A DNA stretch of 64,000 nt from Blepharisma stoltei (GCA_914767885.1 CAJZBQ010000043.1:1-64000); one strand, 5' to 3'. Counted from the first letter of the stretch, positions 47,807-58,322 are shown. Translations and numbers: made by a program. The notes: a model not told the origin generated them from the sequence alone.

Positions 47807-48920
47807 TTAAATTTCAAGTTGATCTAACCCTAACTCTGCCCCACTGTTATTTACTCTTTGCTGTATGTATACAGTAGCTTCTCCCCAGCTCATAAGCTTT
47901 TTTATACTCTCATGTATTTTCCATTTACTTGAAGGCAGACTCTTCGTCAGCGTTATGGCCCATGTCCCTTCTTTTACCTCACTTTCTGCAATTCTCAGCA
48001 TCATGCTTGAATCAAAACTCTATTTTTTCTTAATTTTTATCTAAAAATAATATTTAATATTTTTTAAATAAAGACAGCAACCAAAACAAGTGGAATTTGC
48101 AAAAATAAAGTCAGCATCAGCCCATCCTCTTGTAAACATATCGCTCCGAGTAAATTCAATTTCGGGGATTTTTGAATCTCATAAATCAGGCCTTGTGCTG
48201 ATTTCACTTGGGAAAGTTTCTTCGTAAACTCTTTTCAGTTGTAAAGAAACGTTATAAAGGCCTCACAATATTAAAAATGTCAGTAGGGATAGGTCCTAAC
48301 TCCTGCTAAGCAGGTCCGGGTCCTATCATCTGAGCTTAGTGATAGAAGCTAAGCTTCTTGAGAGTCTCAGCTTGAAGAGAAGAGCCGATGCTGAGGCTGG
48401 CACTGACTAGAGAAGTCTTAGCGGGCTTATTAACTTTAACGATTTGACTGTTAGGCAGGTCCATCTACCGTTACTCAGAGCTGCTAATGCAGCTGGACCC
48501 TCAAGTGAAAGAAGACTGAAGGCAATATACCAGAGTAATTCGTTAAACTTAAACTAAAACATAAAGGCCTTCAAGAATTTCAATACCGATGCATTTGTCA
48601 AAATTATGTAGAAGAGCACCTGCAATGACACCTTTGCCTGTGCCTGATCCTAAGTCATAGAAAATTCCGCCAGGCTTGATTCCTCCGTACCTTTCTTTGA
48701 TGGTTTCAAATATTTCTCCAATTGAAATGAACTCTAGCTCACCGTATGTAAGGGTGCTTAATAGGTCATTGCTATCTCTTTCGTTTTTGGAAATTTCTTT
48801 CCCAAGTGAAACTGGAAAATCTCTTGTAATTGTTTGGAATACGCTATTCTTACTGAAGAGTTTTTGCCTGGTTTCTTCAGTTAGTCATATAGGATCATTG
48901 GCACGATAGGAACGCTCCAT
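47807..48920 (-). CDS. DOT1-like histone H3K79 methyltransferase, split by a SINE and a 69 bp segment
   Basis: 245 residues in parts 48920-48571, 48263-48088 and 48018-47807. Landmarks of the DOT1 fold: TYGEL (58-62), the SAM motif FYDLGSGTGKG (87-97), CIGIEIL (110-116), FIFANSTCF, and the end GTWAITLTKSLPSSKW, ESIKKLMSWGEATVYIQ. TGA reads Trp at residue 12 and in RPDLWDSK. Removing the SINE joins EILEGLY to NVSLQLK. Removing 69 bp between GTTTTG repeats joins ANSTCFD to SSMMLRIAE. The enzyme would methylate H3 in chromatin; lysine specificity is assumed from the family. It converges on the HP1-like gene with 71 bp between the stops. Confidence 0.84.
48019..48087. other. 69 bp segment bounded by GTTTTG direct repeats, no usable TA
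   Basis: On the plus strand CAAAAC occurs at 48013-48018 and 48082-48087. Deleting one copy plus the segment restores the methyltransferase frame. The TA pairs I tried nearby give a stop or the wrong frame. The ends are not GT-AG, so it is not an ordinary intron. Confidence 0.65.
48264..48570 (+). mobile_element. SINE-like retroposon, family S2
   Basis: 307 bp between copies of ATAAAGGCCT (48254-48263 and 48561-48570). It begins CACAATATTAAAAATGTCAG and ends GTTAAACTTAAAC. It is the same family as the reversed copy at 37620-37914, sharing GGTCCTA, CTTGAGAGTCTCAGCTTGAA and GCTGAGGCTGGCA blocks. Confidence 0.9.
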
Positions 48921-49002
48921 TAAATTTTTTAGTTGGAAATGAATTTATAAGGAGTTTTATTATTAAAAAAACTTTTGGATTAGTTTTATTTCCCAAAGTA
49001 TG

Positions 49003-49023
49003 ATAGGTTTGCTTCAAACCTAT
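49003..49023. other. Perfect 9-bp hairpin
   Basis: ATAGGTTTG, loop CTT, CAAACCTAT. It lies upstream of the DOT1-like gene and downstream (minus strand) of the fragment at 49331. It could be a 3'-end signal or chance. Confidence 0.35.
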
Positions 49024-49123
49024 TAATATAATTTAAAAATAATTTATTTTTATAAACATTATGATAGATATTTGAAATTTTGATATAATATTTGATATAC
49101 TTCATACCTGAATTTTTAACTTA

Positions 49124-49331
49124 CTCCCCCTTTTAAATTGGACAAAATATCAGTAAAATTTCTAAATTGGAAAAATTTTTTAATAAGAAAAGTTTTATAG
49201 CCTAATTTAATGGTATTTAAAAAATTTTCAGACTGAATAAAAAATAATTTTTTTAATTAAATAAACCAAGAAAAATTGACCCTCTTTTATTGGAATAGGA
49301 TTTTTTATTCCAATTTAAAGTGGGGAGGAGT
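49124..49331. mobile_element. Family B MITE
   Basis: It starts CTCCCCCTTTTAAATTGGAC then AAAATATC, and ends TATTCCAATTTAAAGTGGGG then AGGAG. The left flank is TA. The right flank is GTTG, with no TA, so one boundary has decayed. Confidence 0.78.
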
Positions 49332-49505
49332 TGCCCTTCAGCCACCTCATCTTCCCTCTCTTTAGGAAGTCTAATGGTCTAATTAAGTCAAGGCCTTTGT
49401 AATCCATCACTCGTCACTATTCATCTGGAAGCGGTATTCATTGCAAATATGCTGTATTAATTGAAAAAATCAAATTCTATAATTTTAGCAATTTGAGTTG
49501 GTTTA
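49332..49505 (-). pseudogene. Short coding-like fragment next to a MITE
   Basis: The minus strand reads FFQLIQHICNEYRFQMNSDE then WWITK, and one base out of frame GLDLIRPLDFLKRGKMRWLK, up to the MITE edge. Composition is coding-like and TGA reads as Trp. An extra A in ACAAAGG would join the two. No clear continuation exists beyond the MITE, so this is a gene relic or a small gene with unrecognised IESs. Confidence 0.35.
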
Positions 49506-49623
49506 CATCTATCGAAGTGATATCACAATTTATATACTCTATAGGAGCTAAATGAATTCCTTAGACATACTGCATACTTGATTTATCGAAAATATTTTAA
49601 TTAATCAAATTTAGATTAATAAA

Positions 49624-51246
49624 ATGGCCGATATGGATGAAAGGCTCAAAGTCTTTCAAGGGATTTTTGCTGATAGAGTTGTAAAAACCCCTGAAGAGGT
49701 CCACAGCGTCGTAGCAACAGAGTCCTGCTTAATCCTAGGACTAAGATCAGGAAAAATCATGATCCGCGTCATAGAAGAAGATTTAGACGAGCTCATCGAA
49801 GCCCATTCCTCAGCAGTCAATATTTTAATTATTTCTGAAGATAATAAATACATTATCTCTGGAGGCCAAGACAAAAAAGTTATCATCTGAAATCTCGAAA
49901 CTTTCGAACAAGAAGCCAGTTTGCCAGCCCACAATGCTGTTGTTACCTGCTTATGCACAAAAAATGGCTTTTTATACACAGGCAGCGTCGACGAATCAGT
50001 AAAAATCTGGGACCTAGAATCCAAAGAAATTGCAAATGAAATTAAATTTGAAACCTCAGTCTGCTCAATCAAGGCTACTGATGATTTTTTAATAGTCGGC
50101 TGTGACGATGGCAGCATAAGAGTCCATAATATTGAAGGACTAGACGTTTCTTTCGTATTAGTTGGGCATGAAGACGCAGTCTGGACTATTGACGTATGGA
50201 ATAATGTTATGGTGAGTGGAGGATTTGATGGAAGAATTCTAATTTGTGACTTAAAAACACAGTCTCAAGAAGTCTTAGGCGAGCACCAAGGAGTTGTGAA
50301 TAAAGTAATGATTATTGATCCGAGTGGAGCTAATATTCCTATGATTATTTCAGGAGGGTCAGACAACTTGATAAAAATCTGGAGCTTGGAGGGGCTTAAA
50401 GATACGTTAGAGTACCACCAAAATTCAATTAGCTCAATATTTAATATTGACTATTATTTGATTACAGCTAGCTTTGACAAGACTGTAAGGATGTGAAACT
50501 GGATGAATACAATGAAGACCAAAAAGGTTTTTACACATAATTACCCAATAGTCGGCTTAGCCACTGACTCTGAAGGGAATTTTTACTATACAAGTGAAGA
50601 GTCAATTGTAAGACAAAAAGCTAATGATATGAGGGACAAAAAGGTTTTTAAGGACTTTGAAGGGAAAGTGACTTGTGCTGCGCTTGATGAGTCTTCAAGT
50701 ATTTTAGCTTGTGGAAGCCGTGATAGAATGGTGAGGCTTTTAAGTGTCCCTGAGCTAAATTTAGCGACTATGTTTGTAGATCACGAATCAATAGTTACTG
50801 GTGTAGGTCTGCATCAAGGACTTTTGGTATCTGCAGATAGCTCAGGGAATATGATTCTTTGTGATTATGGCTCAGTACAGAACAGGCATTCCATTGAAGC
50901 ACCAATATCCAGCGTCCAAATAAACCAAGACTATATTTCGTGTACCACTTCTACTTCTCTGTATATATTTTCCCACTCTTTTGCTCCAGTCAGCTCAGCT
51001 GAGCTAGAAAAACCAGCATTAAGCCATTGCTTTACAGAGGATTCTGCATATATTATTCTCTCAACTGAAGACTCTATACAAATACACAGCGTTCCAGCCC
51101 TAGCAAAGGTAGCAGCTTTTCCTGTGCCTTATCAAGCAACTTCTCTGTCAATAATCCCTTCAATCCCTTGGATTTTCTGTGCATCAAATAATCATATTTT
51201 GATGCTTCCACACTATATAAAAGAATGCGAGAATTTAATTAAATAA
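49624..51246 (+). CDS. WD40-repeat protein
   Basis: 540 residues read through two TGA as Trp (KKVIIWNLETF, KTVRMWNWMN). It is made of about twelve WD-like blades, probably two propellers: HSSAVNILIISEDNKYIISG, HNAVVTCL, GHEDAVWTIDVW, GEHQGVVNKVMI, YHQNSISSIF and weaker C-terminal repeats. No other domain is seen. The N-terminus (MADMDERLKVFQGIF) leads straight into the first blade. WD propellers are protein-interaction platforms; the partner is unknown. It is intact and codirectional with the PRMT gene downstream. Confidence 0.85.
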
Positions 51247-51374
51247 ATGGGTTAGTGATTAATTAATATTTACTAGAGGAGATGATTGCTTAATACTGTT
51301 CTTTTGGAGAAAAATAGCCTTAATTCTTACTAAATTTACTATGTTAAATTGGCTTTTAAATCATATTAATGCGC

Positions 51375-51396
51375 AAATTAGCCTGAAGGCTAATTT
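51375..51396. other. 10-bp hairpin between two genes
   Basis: AAATTAGCCT, loop GA, AGGCTAATTT, followed by T-rich sequence. It lies between the WD40 gene and the PRMT gene. A transcript-end or spacer structure; function unknown. Confidence 0.35.
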
Positions 51397-51476
51397 TCTT
51401 TATTATGCACACATCGCATGCTATAAATAATAATAATAATAAATCAATGAAAAATCACTCAAAAACTCGTTTATAA

Positions 51477-52559
51477 ATGGCCAGAAAGGAACTGCTTGCA
51501 AACACACAAAAAGAAGTTGTCTCTGGGTCACATGAAGAAGAATTCCAAGCAAGCTCCACATGGGCAGGCCTTGACATAGAAATGGAAGTAGAAGACCCAT
51601 ATTTTTCTTCGTATTCCCATTTCGGAATCCACGAAGAAATGCTGAAAGACGAAGTCCGCACAGAGTCATACATGAACGCAATAATCCAGAACCCAAATTT
51701 ATTCCAAGGGAAAATCGTCCTTGATATTGGCTGTGGGACTGGGATTCTCAGTATCTTTGCAGCCCAAGCTGGAGCCACTCATGTCTATGGAATTGATGCG
51801 GCTGATGTGGCAGACCAAGCCCATGAAATCGTCAGGGATAATGGCTACTCAGAAATCGTGACCATTATTAAAGGGAAAGTTGAGGATATTGAATTGCCTG
51901 TATCTAAGGTAGATATCATAATTTCTGAATGAATGGGGTATTTTTTATTGTATGAATCAATGCTGGACACTGTGATTTATGCTAGAAATAAATGACTGAA
52001 GCCTGATGGGCTAATGTTCCCTGACAAGGCAAAGCTTTTTATAGCTGGAATTGAAGATGCTGATTACAAAGAGAAAAAGGTAAATTTTTGGGACGATGTA
52101 TATGGAATTGATATGGGAATTATAAAGCCTAATGTACTAGCCGAACCCATTGTAGATTTGGTTGAAGCTGAGGCACTAGTGACAACTGATTCATGCATTT
52201 TTACAATGGATTTGAAAACTGTAAAAGAAAATGAGTATCAAATTGCTACGAGATATACATTGACTGCAACAAGACAAGACTATGTACATGGAATTGTTGC
52301 TTGGTTTGACGTAGAGTTCAATCATGGAAGGGAAAGAATTACGATATCGACAAGTCCAAACAGAAATTACACACATTGGAAGCAGACCGTGTTTTATTTA
52401 AATGATGTATTACCTGTTATGGTAGGAGAAGAAATTATAGGTAGCTTAGCAATTCGCAAAAATCCTGAGCATAAAAGAGATTTGGATGTTAAAATTTCTT
52501 ATCATTTTGACGGGACTAAGCATACTTATCACGATTACAGATATTATAAAATCAAATAA
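51477..52559 (+). CDS. Type I protein arginine methyltransferase (PRMT1-like)
   Basis: 360 residues. SAM-binding motif [20 protein letters not shown] (about residues 81-100), post-I motif VYGIDAAD, the double-E loop [13 protein letters not shown] (Trp encoded by TGA) and the THW loop NYTHWKQT are all present, as is the dimerisation-arm region between. The N-terminus is short. This is the full canonical set, so an active asymmetric-dimethylating enzyme is expected, acting on histone H4R3, RNA-binding proteins and others. TGA also encodes Trp in [12 protein letters not shown]. There are no introns or insertions. Confidence 0.94.
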
Positions 52560-52615
52560 TTTTTTATTTAAAAATGAATTTTATTTATATTTGATATTTT
52601 GCTACCTAAAATATA

Positions 52616-54679
52616 TTATTCATAAATATACCACTTGGAGTAATTTTCACCTTCAGAGACGCACTGATGAGTTATGTCGATTTTTTTATCATCCACTTCA
52701 GTCCCAGAAGTTTTAAACGGAATATACAAGCTGAAAAGCCAACTGCAATCTTCTTGGTTAACCATGTAATCAGTGTATCCCCTTAATAAACAGATTAATG
52801 GGTCAAACATAAATAGACAAGTCCCATTTTCTTTCATGATTTTCATCATGTCGATCCAGCTTTTTCTTTTAGCAGTATTTTGTTTAATTTGGAAAATTTC
52901 TTCAAATTCTTCTAGTGACGCAGAATGTGAAGTAAATTCAAAATAATGCTCAAGCAAATATTCATTTTCATCGACCATTTTAGGGATAATAGAGATTGAC
53001 AGCTCAGAATCATCATCTGCTTTTTCAATCAAAAAATTGATCAAGGCATTTAAGATGCAGGAATAAAATGCTTTGTCCCCAAATGAACTTTTTGGATAAT
53101 TATCTGCTCGTGCTAGAGAAATTGATATTCTTTTTTGTGAAGCTTTTTGAAAGAGCATTTCAATGACATTGTGGGCTTCGATAAAAAAGTCAAGATAATC
53201 ACTTTTAAATTCTATTCTTTTCAGACAATAGCTTTGAAATAAATGTAGACCCCTCATTTCATTTTTAAGCAAATTAAATTCCGCCAAAAACTTTGAACTC
53301 AAAGGCTGTTCTTTTTCATAGCATTTTATTAATTTATTTAGCAGTTTTTCTGCTAAAGCCTGCAGGTCTTTATAGCTCTTTATAAGAAGAAATCTGTTAA
53401 GGAACCATATAGAGACATCAATAAAAGTGATTCTTATTTTTTCTTGATCATATCATTTCACAATGTCAGTTTTTATGATAAATCCAGAATTTTGAACATT
53501 TGTTGAATTAAAATCTGTAAGGTTTTTAAATATCGTAGATTCCTCGTCTCTTGCTTCGCCTTCTGCTTTATATGCATTTAAAATCAAGCTATTTGCTCAA
53601 GATGAACGATCATCATCAAAAATGTCTTGAAATCTTCCATATTTAAGCATATTTTCAGGTTTTCCATTCTGTTCAGCTATTGCCAAAGCCTTTTTATTAT
53701 AATACGAAATGCCGCCTTCTTTATTTAATATATAAACTGCAGAGTGAGAGTTCTCTGTTATATTTTCAAATTCATCACATCGTTTTTTAGTGCAAGAGTA
53801 TCGTATTCAAATATTTCTGTAATCATTTGGCTAAGCATGAAGTCCACACCTCTCAAATTATTAAATATATTAGCAAGCATGTGCGCAGGTGAAATATCTC
53901 CAATATTTATTATAAACAGTTTAAACATTGAAGGGGTTGGGGAGATTTATGCTTGACCAATCATTTTCAAAAATAACGCTGATAACTGTATAAAAAATAG
54001 ACGTGAAAATCATCCCTCGCAGATTTTGCCCTGTATAGATAAAAACAATAATTGCTTCAAAGATACTATAAAATAAAGTATATTTTCACTGTTTTATACA
54101 GAGGAATGTAAAGCAAAAGCAAGGGAAGAGGGCACCAATATTTTCTAAGAGATTGCTTGTTTCGATGTTTCTTAGATGAAACTGGATGCAAGCGAACTCA
54201 GCAATTAAGCGCTTGATGTGAATATTGATATGTGTAAGTCCGAAAAAAGGAATCAGTGAAATAGCAGAGATTGCTACCCTTTCGACTCTATGTTAAATGA
54301 TAGTGTATTTTTTAATAGTGTCCATTTGTCCGAAAATTTAAAAATAGTGTGACATGTGGTCTAAATTTAATGGTCTTTTTTGGTCAAATGCCTCATTATT
54401 AAAAGTTTCAACTAATTTTCGACCAAATGTACTTCAGTAAAATGCAGATATCAAAAGTACACGATCATTGGCCCGCCCTACCCTTTCATCATAGAAGTCT
54501 AATAAACTAGCTGAGAGGATTGATAAGAAAATAAAGCACGCTCATGAATATCTTTTATAAGTAATTAGGCAGCTTCTCGTGTCTTCTTGGAATTTTTTTT
54601 CTATTGAGGGCAGTAGAAACTCTAAAAGCATATTTTTGCTGAACCAAGCATCCTTCAATCCATCTTCACACATAAACAT
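52616..54679 (-). CDS. Membrane protein with PAS-like and histidine-kinase-type ATPase-like domains
   Basis: The start is MFMCEDGLKDAWFSKN. Several TM segments follow (CFIFLSILSASLLDF, VAISAISLIPFFGLT, EAIIVFIYTG, GMIFTSIFYTVISVIF), then a PAS-like domain (ENSHSAVYILNKEGGISYYN) and a C-terminal ATPase-like fold with an N-box-like stretch (FGDKAFYSCILNALINFLIE). The usual phospho-accepting His box and G boxes are weak or missing, so it may be a degenerate sensor kinase. Two frame problems remain: a stop region at about 54296-54350, probably a small unresolved IES with CACTAT repeats, and one extra C at about 53945 (INLPNPSMFKLF expected). TGA reads Trp throughout. Confidence 0.6.
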
Positions 54680-55053
54680 TATAAAAACAAAAAGCCATTA
54701 AAATTGCATTGGTTTTTCATAGCTGTAAATAAATTTAAGAGTATCTCATGTATGGAAAAAAGCCGGGTCACACCCTTATTAAGGTAAATTAATTTAACTT
54801 ATTTTAAGCCTTTATGAGAAAATCGTTTGCTGAAAGATTCTTTTAATCGGTATGAACAAGCATTCTCAGCCATATTCACCTCCTTTAATAGCTCTGCTTT
54901 AAAAAGGCTAGAAAATAAGCAGTCGTGCTAGTGAGAATGGAGGAATTTTACAATTTTTGGCTACAAAATTGCAATTATTTCTATCTTCAATCTTTGATGG
55001 ATAGCAATAATAACTGTTTAAAATATCATGCCATTATATCTTTGTTTCTACTA
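54680..55053. other. Spacer
   Basis: This spacer is AT-rich with no gene visible. Short inverted runs only. Confidence 0.5.
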
Positions 55054-55868
55054 ACTCCCCTCCCTACAAAAAAATCTTGTTCGCTCATTGAAGAGGGTTA
55101 ATTTTTTTTGTTAAATTTATATTAGTTTTATAGTAAATTTTTTTTTCTAAATTTAAAAAAATCCTATTGGTAAAAATTGGAAAAACAAATATATTATTTA
55201 ATTTATAAAAAGTTATGTTTTAAAATGTAAATTTTTAATATTAAACAGAATCAGCTTGATATTCACTATACTAATTATCACTTATTTATCATTTTTTTTT
55301 TTATATACATAAAAATGGTGACAACGAACCACCCGACCTCTCGACCCCTATTTCCTCAACAGCAGCAGGCAACGGCCCAGTGTTGGAGATTTAGGTGGAA
55401 AGGGGCCGGAAACCCTTTATGTATGTTCGGGCTGGGTTTTCTTCGAGCCCGAGGAGCTAATTCTCGGACTCGGAGTTTTTCCTCCAGGACAACCATTGGA
55501 AAGGGCAAGGTTGGCCAATGTTTGAGGGCAATATGACCCTCAGACCCTGAAGACGGTATTTGCCCAACGAGAAAACTGTGAGTTTCGACCCCAGGTGGTT
55601 GGCCCTTAGACTCCAGAAGCCATGGAAGTCAAGACTGGTGGTGCGAATCCCTTGTTTGAGGCAACAAGGAGGGTGTCCGCCAAGGCTCCTCAGGGGCGAT
55701 GAGCGTGTAGGGGTGCGAATCCCCGGCCCTGCAAGGCAAACGGCTTAATCTAATCTAATCTAATCATTTTTTTTTTCATAAAAAATTTTTGTACGGAAGG
55801 TCAGTTTTTCGTAAAAAATAGGGAATTTTTTAATGGATTTCCTCGCTCGTGGAGGGAGGAGGGGAGTA
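55054..55868. mobile_element. Family A MITE containing an S1 SINE
   Basis: TA-flanked. The left end is ACTCCCCTCCCTACAAAAA with a decayed hairpin. The right end is CTCGTGGAGGGAGGAGGGGAG. The MITE body (AAACAGAATCAGCTTGATAT, CTAATTATCACTTATTTATC) is interrupted at 55302 by the SINE. Confidence 0.85.
55302..55776 (+). mobile_element. SINE-like retroposon, family S1 (short form), nested in a MITE
   Basis: It starts ATATACATAAAAATGGTGAC and ends CTTAATCTAATCTAATCTAA, between copies of ATCATTTTTTTTT. It is closely related to the copy at 33775. GGGGTGCGAATCCCCGG inside resembles a tRNA T-arm or Pol III B box. Confidence 0.88.
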
Positions 55869-56415
55869 AGCAATTTTATCATAAAAATTGCAAAAAGTAA
55901 TTCGATAAGCTACCAAAAAATTTATTTTGATTAAATCCATACTTTGAAAAGATTTGCTGTCTTTTAGATTTAAAAATTCTGCATGCGATAAGAATTGGAT
56001 GCATATTTAAATAATATAACCTAATTTTATTTAGATAATTAACAGATGAGAATAAGATTTTTAAAGCTGTTTGAAAAACTGTTTTGATACTTTTGATATT
56101 GAAATTCTATAATTTATTATATCTACTAAAAGAATTATTTTAGCATCGATAAATCTTTTCAATAAACAACTAAAGCTATACTTTCAATTACTACATGCTT
56201 TTAATCCAAAAGTTTGCAATCTTTTTATATAATTTAGTAGCTCTCAAAACTCTTGACCAAAAATTCTTTATTGCTTATTTCTTTCTTAATATTTTTCGTA
56301 AATCGTTAGCAAGAATTCTTATAATAATTAAAAAAATCTTGAAATTTAAATATAAAATCTTTATTTTCTAGCTATTAAATTATTTATTGATTAAGTTAAC
56401 TAGCCTTTTCCAAAC
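55869..56415. other. Spacer
   Basis: This spacer is AT-rich and without a gene, up to the 3' end of the His-rich gene. Confidence 0.5.
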
Positions 56416-57816
56416 TTAAGCCTGAGCTTCTGCTTTATGATCTTCATGGTGCTCTTCATGATGATGCTCTTCGTGATGCTCTTCGTGATGTTGTTCTTCA
56501 TGGTGCACTTCATGGTGCTCTTCATGATGTTCTTTATGCTTTTCTTTCTTTTTATCATCATCGCTTGAGGAACTTGACGATGAGCTGGATGATGATCCCT
56601 CCTTCTTTTCCTTATGGTGCTTTTCTTTATGGTGCTTTTCCTTATTATGCGTCTCTTCTGTCACCTCCACTTTAGTCTCAACAGTTACCCCACCTTTCAC
56701 TTCAACCTTTTCAGTTTTCTTGCTTTTGCCAAGAATTTCGGTCATTTGAGTCTTAATAATTGCAGGTCTTTGGCTTAGCACTACAAGCCTAATCCCATGA
56801 GGAGTCAATAAATTTGAGTTTTCTTCCTCATCGAAGACTTTAAGGAAATCTTGTAAAGAAATGTGCTCTTTTGGTTTGGCTTCTCCAACTTTAGCCTCGT
56901 GCTTCTCTTCTTCTTTTTTCTCTTCCTTTTTTTCCTCTGTCTTTTTGGTTCCTTTTTTATCTTCGCTAGCTTCTCCTTACTTAATCAGCAAAAGCTTTAG
57001 AAAAATTAAACCATCCTTTTGCGAGTAAATTTTTTTGAATAAATAATAATTATGATGATCTCAGCTAAATTTATTCAATTTAGACAACTTAAGATTTTCC
57101 TTTTCAAATATTTATAAATTTTTAAAAAAAATTAACCCTTATTAGGAGCAAAAAAAAACTTACTCGCTAACAAAAGAGAGGAATAAGGAAAGTTTTGACG
57201 ATCTGCAGGATGCCTTTATCTTTATATTCATTTAGAAGCCTCACATAATTTGCCCATTTTTCCTCAGTAACTGTAGCTCCAGGCCCATGAAGTAGGGTTA
57301 GTTTATTAATAGCAATGTCAACCATTTCAGCAACTAAAGCGTGGATTTCAGCTCTGTGAAGTTCTTTTGTATCCATTGGATCTCTTGTCTCAAACAGGAG
57401 TTTTGCTTTATCTCTTGCACTTCCTTGGCTTAGCATTGCTCCAAGAACGAGCATTATGCGAAGTGGGAATTTTCCATCCTTATTCTTTAGTGAGGTAAAG
57501 AAATCAGCAGCCTTTGGATTTTGGGCAGTGCTTTCGACATTGAGGCTTACTCTGATATTTTTAAATAAAAATAATTTTTATTTCTTATATTGGATTATTT
57601 TATTATTTTTATTAAAAAAATATTTAGATGAAGGAAGGCTAGATAAGAAACGATATCACGCCACTGTTCAGCGTTAATTTCAAAAGCTGCTGAGTATTTA
57701 TGCTTGCAAAAATCCACAGTTTTGCAGTTATTGTGAGCATAGTTCAGTTGTGCTTCCTGACAAAGCAATACACGCTCTTCATCAGACAGTTCAGCTCTGC
57801 TTCCTTGGCAACCCAT
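56416..57816 (-). CDS. Acylated EF-hand-like protein with His/Glu-rich tail, split by two IESs
   Basis: About 366 residues in parts 57816-57656, 57557-57170 and 56968-56416. The N-terminus MGCQGS predicts N-myristoylation with palmitoylation at Cys3, i.e. membrane attachment. A helical domain follows (LSDEERVLLCQEAQLNY to HGPGATVTEEKWANYVRLL). Then comes a Lys/Glu stretch, a second small domain (HISLQDFLKVFDEEENSN), a poly-Ser/Asp block, and a tail of repeated HHEEH units that could bind metal ions or polybasic partners. Removing 98 bp joins EQWRDI to RVSLNVE exactly. Removing 201 bp joins FLIPLF to SEDKKG if a T4 run is really T3. No named family. Confidence 0.75.
56969..57169. other. IES in the His-rich gene (201 bp)
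   Basis: Bounded by TCGCTA repeats (56963-56968 and 57164-57169). The right edge has CTTACTCGCTA and the left GCTTCTCCTTACTTAATC, weakly inverted. Removal needs a one-base homopolymer correction nearby to restore frame. Confidence 0.7.
57558..57655. other. Short IES in the His-rich gene (98 bp)
   Basis: AT-rich, bounded by GATAT on both sides (TA at 57556 and 57654). Deletion restores AEQWRDIRVSLNVE exactly. Confidence 0.85.
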
Positions 57817-58139
57817 ATTTATTAAAACCAATGGTTTTTGAATACTTCAAATAGTCTAATCTAAGTTTTTATTAGATCATTTTAAATTATTATATTAGGC
57901 CTTATCTATTGATATTAGATAAATCCTTTTTGTGTCTTTTTTAACTGAAAATTTAACTAACTATGCAAAAGAAATTTTCTATAGGTAGTTTAAAAAGTCT
58001 CAATTTACCAACTCAATTTTTTTTGGAAGCAGCTTGCTCTAAATTTCTATGATTATGATAATTTTGAGAATTCTAGAAGCCACATATACTTACAAGTTTA
58101 CCAATTATATTGGAAATGATGATAAACGTATAGTAAAAG
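57817..58139. other. Spacer between divergent genes
   Basis: This AT-rich stretch separates the minus-strand His-rich gene from the plus-strand small gene and must hold both promoters. No motif is clear. Confidence 0.4.
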
Positions 58140-58322
58140 ATGGAAGACTCTAACATTTCCTCAAAGCTCTCAAAACCTGAAGATGCTGAGTACGTAGCAA
58201 CGGTACTAGGCCTCATCTGCTGTCCAGTAAGCAATTCTGCTCCAGAAACTGTAGAAAGGCCAGTCGAAACCACTTCATTGTTAAGACCGATGCCAGATGG
58301 ATCAACAACTACAAGTGATTAA
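58140..58322 (+). CDS. Small hypothetical protein (60 aa)
   Basis: MEDSNISSKLSKPEDAEYVA then TVLGLICCPVSN, ending RPMPDGSTTTSD. Codon use and the TAA stop fit a real gene. It has a central hydrophobic CC pair that could be acylated. An overlapping minus-strand frame looks less coding-like. No family known. Confidence 0.55.
   Translation: MEDSNISSKLSKPEDAEYVATVLGLICCPVSNSAPETVERPVETTSLLRPMPDGSTTTSD

Noticed and set aside
48019-48087. Ordinary spliceosomal intron in the DOT1-like gene
   Set aside because: Ends are not GT-AG for any cut that keeps frame, and the length is far from 15-16 nt.
51933-52013. PRMT truncated at TGA in the double-E loop
   Set aside because: The TGA falls exactly on the conserved Trp of SEWMGY, and the rest of the enzyme follows in frame.
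58073-58273. Minus-strand frame overlapping the 60 aa gene
   Set aside because: Its C-terminus is translated from AT-rich spacer, while the plus-strand frame has a better start, composition and stop.
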